From Liolophura sinensis (lineage: Eukaryota > Mollusca > Polyplacophora > Chitonida > Chitonidae): DNA of 53,016 bases. The DNA lies in NCBI RefSeq assembly GCF_032854445.1, contig NW_027018241.1, forward strand, positions 1 through 53,016, in the 5' to 3' direction. Numbering within the stretch: position 1 is the first letter of the stretch; each line of letters opens with the position of its first letter. The notes beneath the pieces are model-generated. The model was not told where the DNA came from. It saw only the letters and a list, made by a program, of their open reading frames with translations, and searched no databases. The position numbers and the translations under genes are program-made. Of this stretch, positions 52,909 through 53,016 are shown in pieces.

Positions 52909-53016
52909 CGATGCGGAATTGGCCCAGGCATTGGCAGCTGTTTAAAAAATTGCAAATTTCCCTGGTTTCCATGGAGTAAGAGCCGTTGCTGGGCACGTGA
53001 CTATGACATCAATGAT
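52909..53016. repeat. Partial monomer at right edge
   Basis: The first 108 bp of a further monomer, running through the E-box to ATGACATCAATGAT. Its landmark is altered to CGATGCGG. The array therefore continues to the right. Confidence 0.95.

Larger units (their letters stand above)
1..53016. repeat. Satellite DNA array, ~550-bp monomer, head to tail
   Basis: The whole window is a single tandem array. The landmark AGATGCGG recurs every 547-556 bp, with four 501-bp exceptions, giving 96 full monomers plus a partial one at each end. All copies have the same orientation, and no unrelated sequence interrupts them. Neighbouring copies differ by substitutions and small indels, and many copies tens of kilobases apart share private variants. 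This is the pattern of unequal exchange and gene conversion in a satellite. Long homogeneous arrays of this kind are known from centromeric and pericentromeric heterochromatin; that location is inferred here. No known family was recognised. It is not the 171-bp alpha type, and I saw no CENP-B box. Confidence 0.98.

Noticed and set aside
1-53016. CRISPR array
   Set aside because: Repeats are direct and regular, but the unit is ~550 bp with no unique spacers and no cas genes.
1-53016. rDNA intergenic spacer or tandem protein-coding genes
   Set aside because: No rRNA segment, no long open frame, and no splice-like or promoter-plus-gene layout in the monomer.
1-53016. CENP-B box or alpha-satellite relationship
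   Set aside because: I searched the monomer on both strands for the TTCGNNNNANNCGGG core. The TTCGATTT, TTCGGTAG and TTCGTACA sites do not fit it. Monomer length also differs from 171 bp.
1-53016. Transposon or LTR insertion within the array
   Set aside because: Every unit is 547-556 bp or the 501-bp deletion form, leaving no room for an insertion. No target-site duplications or terminal repeats were seen.

Overview
This window is one uninterrupted block of eukaryotic satellite DNA. A monomer of about 550 bp repeats head to tail on the same strand from the first base to the last. Using the short landmark AGATGCGG as monomer position 1, I place 96 complete monomers (first start 271, last end 52908), a 270-bp partial unit on the left and a 108-bp partial unit on the right. 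I found no unrelated sequence, inverted copy, transposon, tRNA, rRNA, telomeric repeat or convincing protein gene. Most units are 549-553 bp. The exceptions are four 501-bp units with a 48-bp internal deletion and some units with scattered single-base indels. The array is typical of centromeric or other constitutive heterochromatin in an animal or plant. I do not recognise the satellite family and cannot name the species.

Each monomer has a fairly constant first half (positions 1-260: NcoI-like CCATGG, CACGTG E-box, AATGATCATT palindrome) and a polymorphic second half in linked haplotypes. Class A reads CACTGTACTATGCAC, GGTCGTTAC, TTAACTATACG, TTCGGTAG, CTCATCC, CTTTTAAG. Class B reads CAATCTACTATGTAC, GGTCATTAC, TTGACTGTAAG, TTCTGTAG, CTCACCC, CTTCTAAG. 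Class B' is a B derivative with GGTCATGAC, GACTATAAG and usually AAACCCA. Hybrids (h) are clear A/B mosaics. Class order by monomer, 1 to 96: B B A A A A A B B A | A A A B' is not seen here; units 11-18 run A A B A A A B A | 19 A | 20-27 B A A B A B' B' A | 28-35 B A A B A B' B' A | 36-50 A A B' B' A A A B' B' A A A A A A | 51-59 A h A B' A A B B A | 60-73 A B A B B A B B' A A A B A B | 74-85 A B A B h h h B h h h B' | 86-96 A A B A B A h A B' A B.

The main structure is a patchwork of higher-order repeats (HORs), several almost identical and therefore recent. They are a 4-mer (offset about 2203 bp) at 6.0-10.2 kb; an 8-mer (4402 bp) in two tandem copies at 10.6-19.4 kb; a 5-mer (2702 bp, containing a deleted unit) in just over three copies at 17.7-25.9 kb; a 14-monomer offset (7703 bp) linking 32.4-34.9 kb to 40.1-42.6 kb; a second 4-mer (about 2199 bp) in two copies at 42.1-46.6 kb; and a 9.35-9.9 kb offset linking 36.6-40.2 kb to 46.5-49.5 kb. 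Shared private variants show each relationship.

The candidate functional content is small and sits in every monomer: a CACGTG E-box extending to CACGTGAC, and a three-armed dyad in which one TGGGCT core can pair with an AGCCCA arm on either side. Indel-rich patches (about 0.3-8 kb, 27.1-28.3 kb, 37.0-38.2 kb and 49.4-53 kb) next to clean copies of the same units look like residual sequencing or assembly error, so fine-scale indels there should be read with care.
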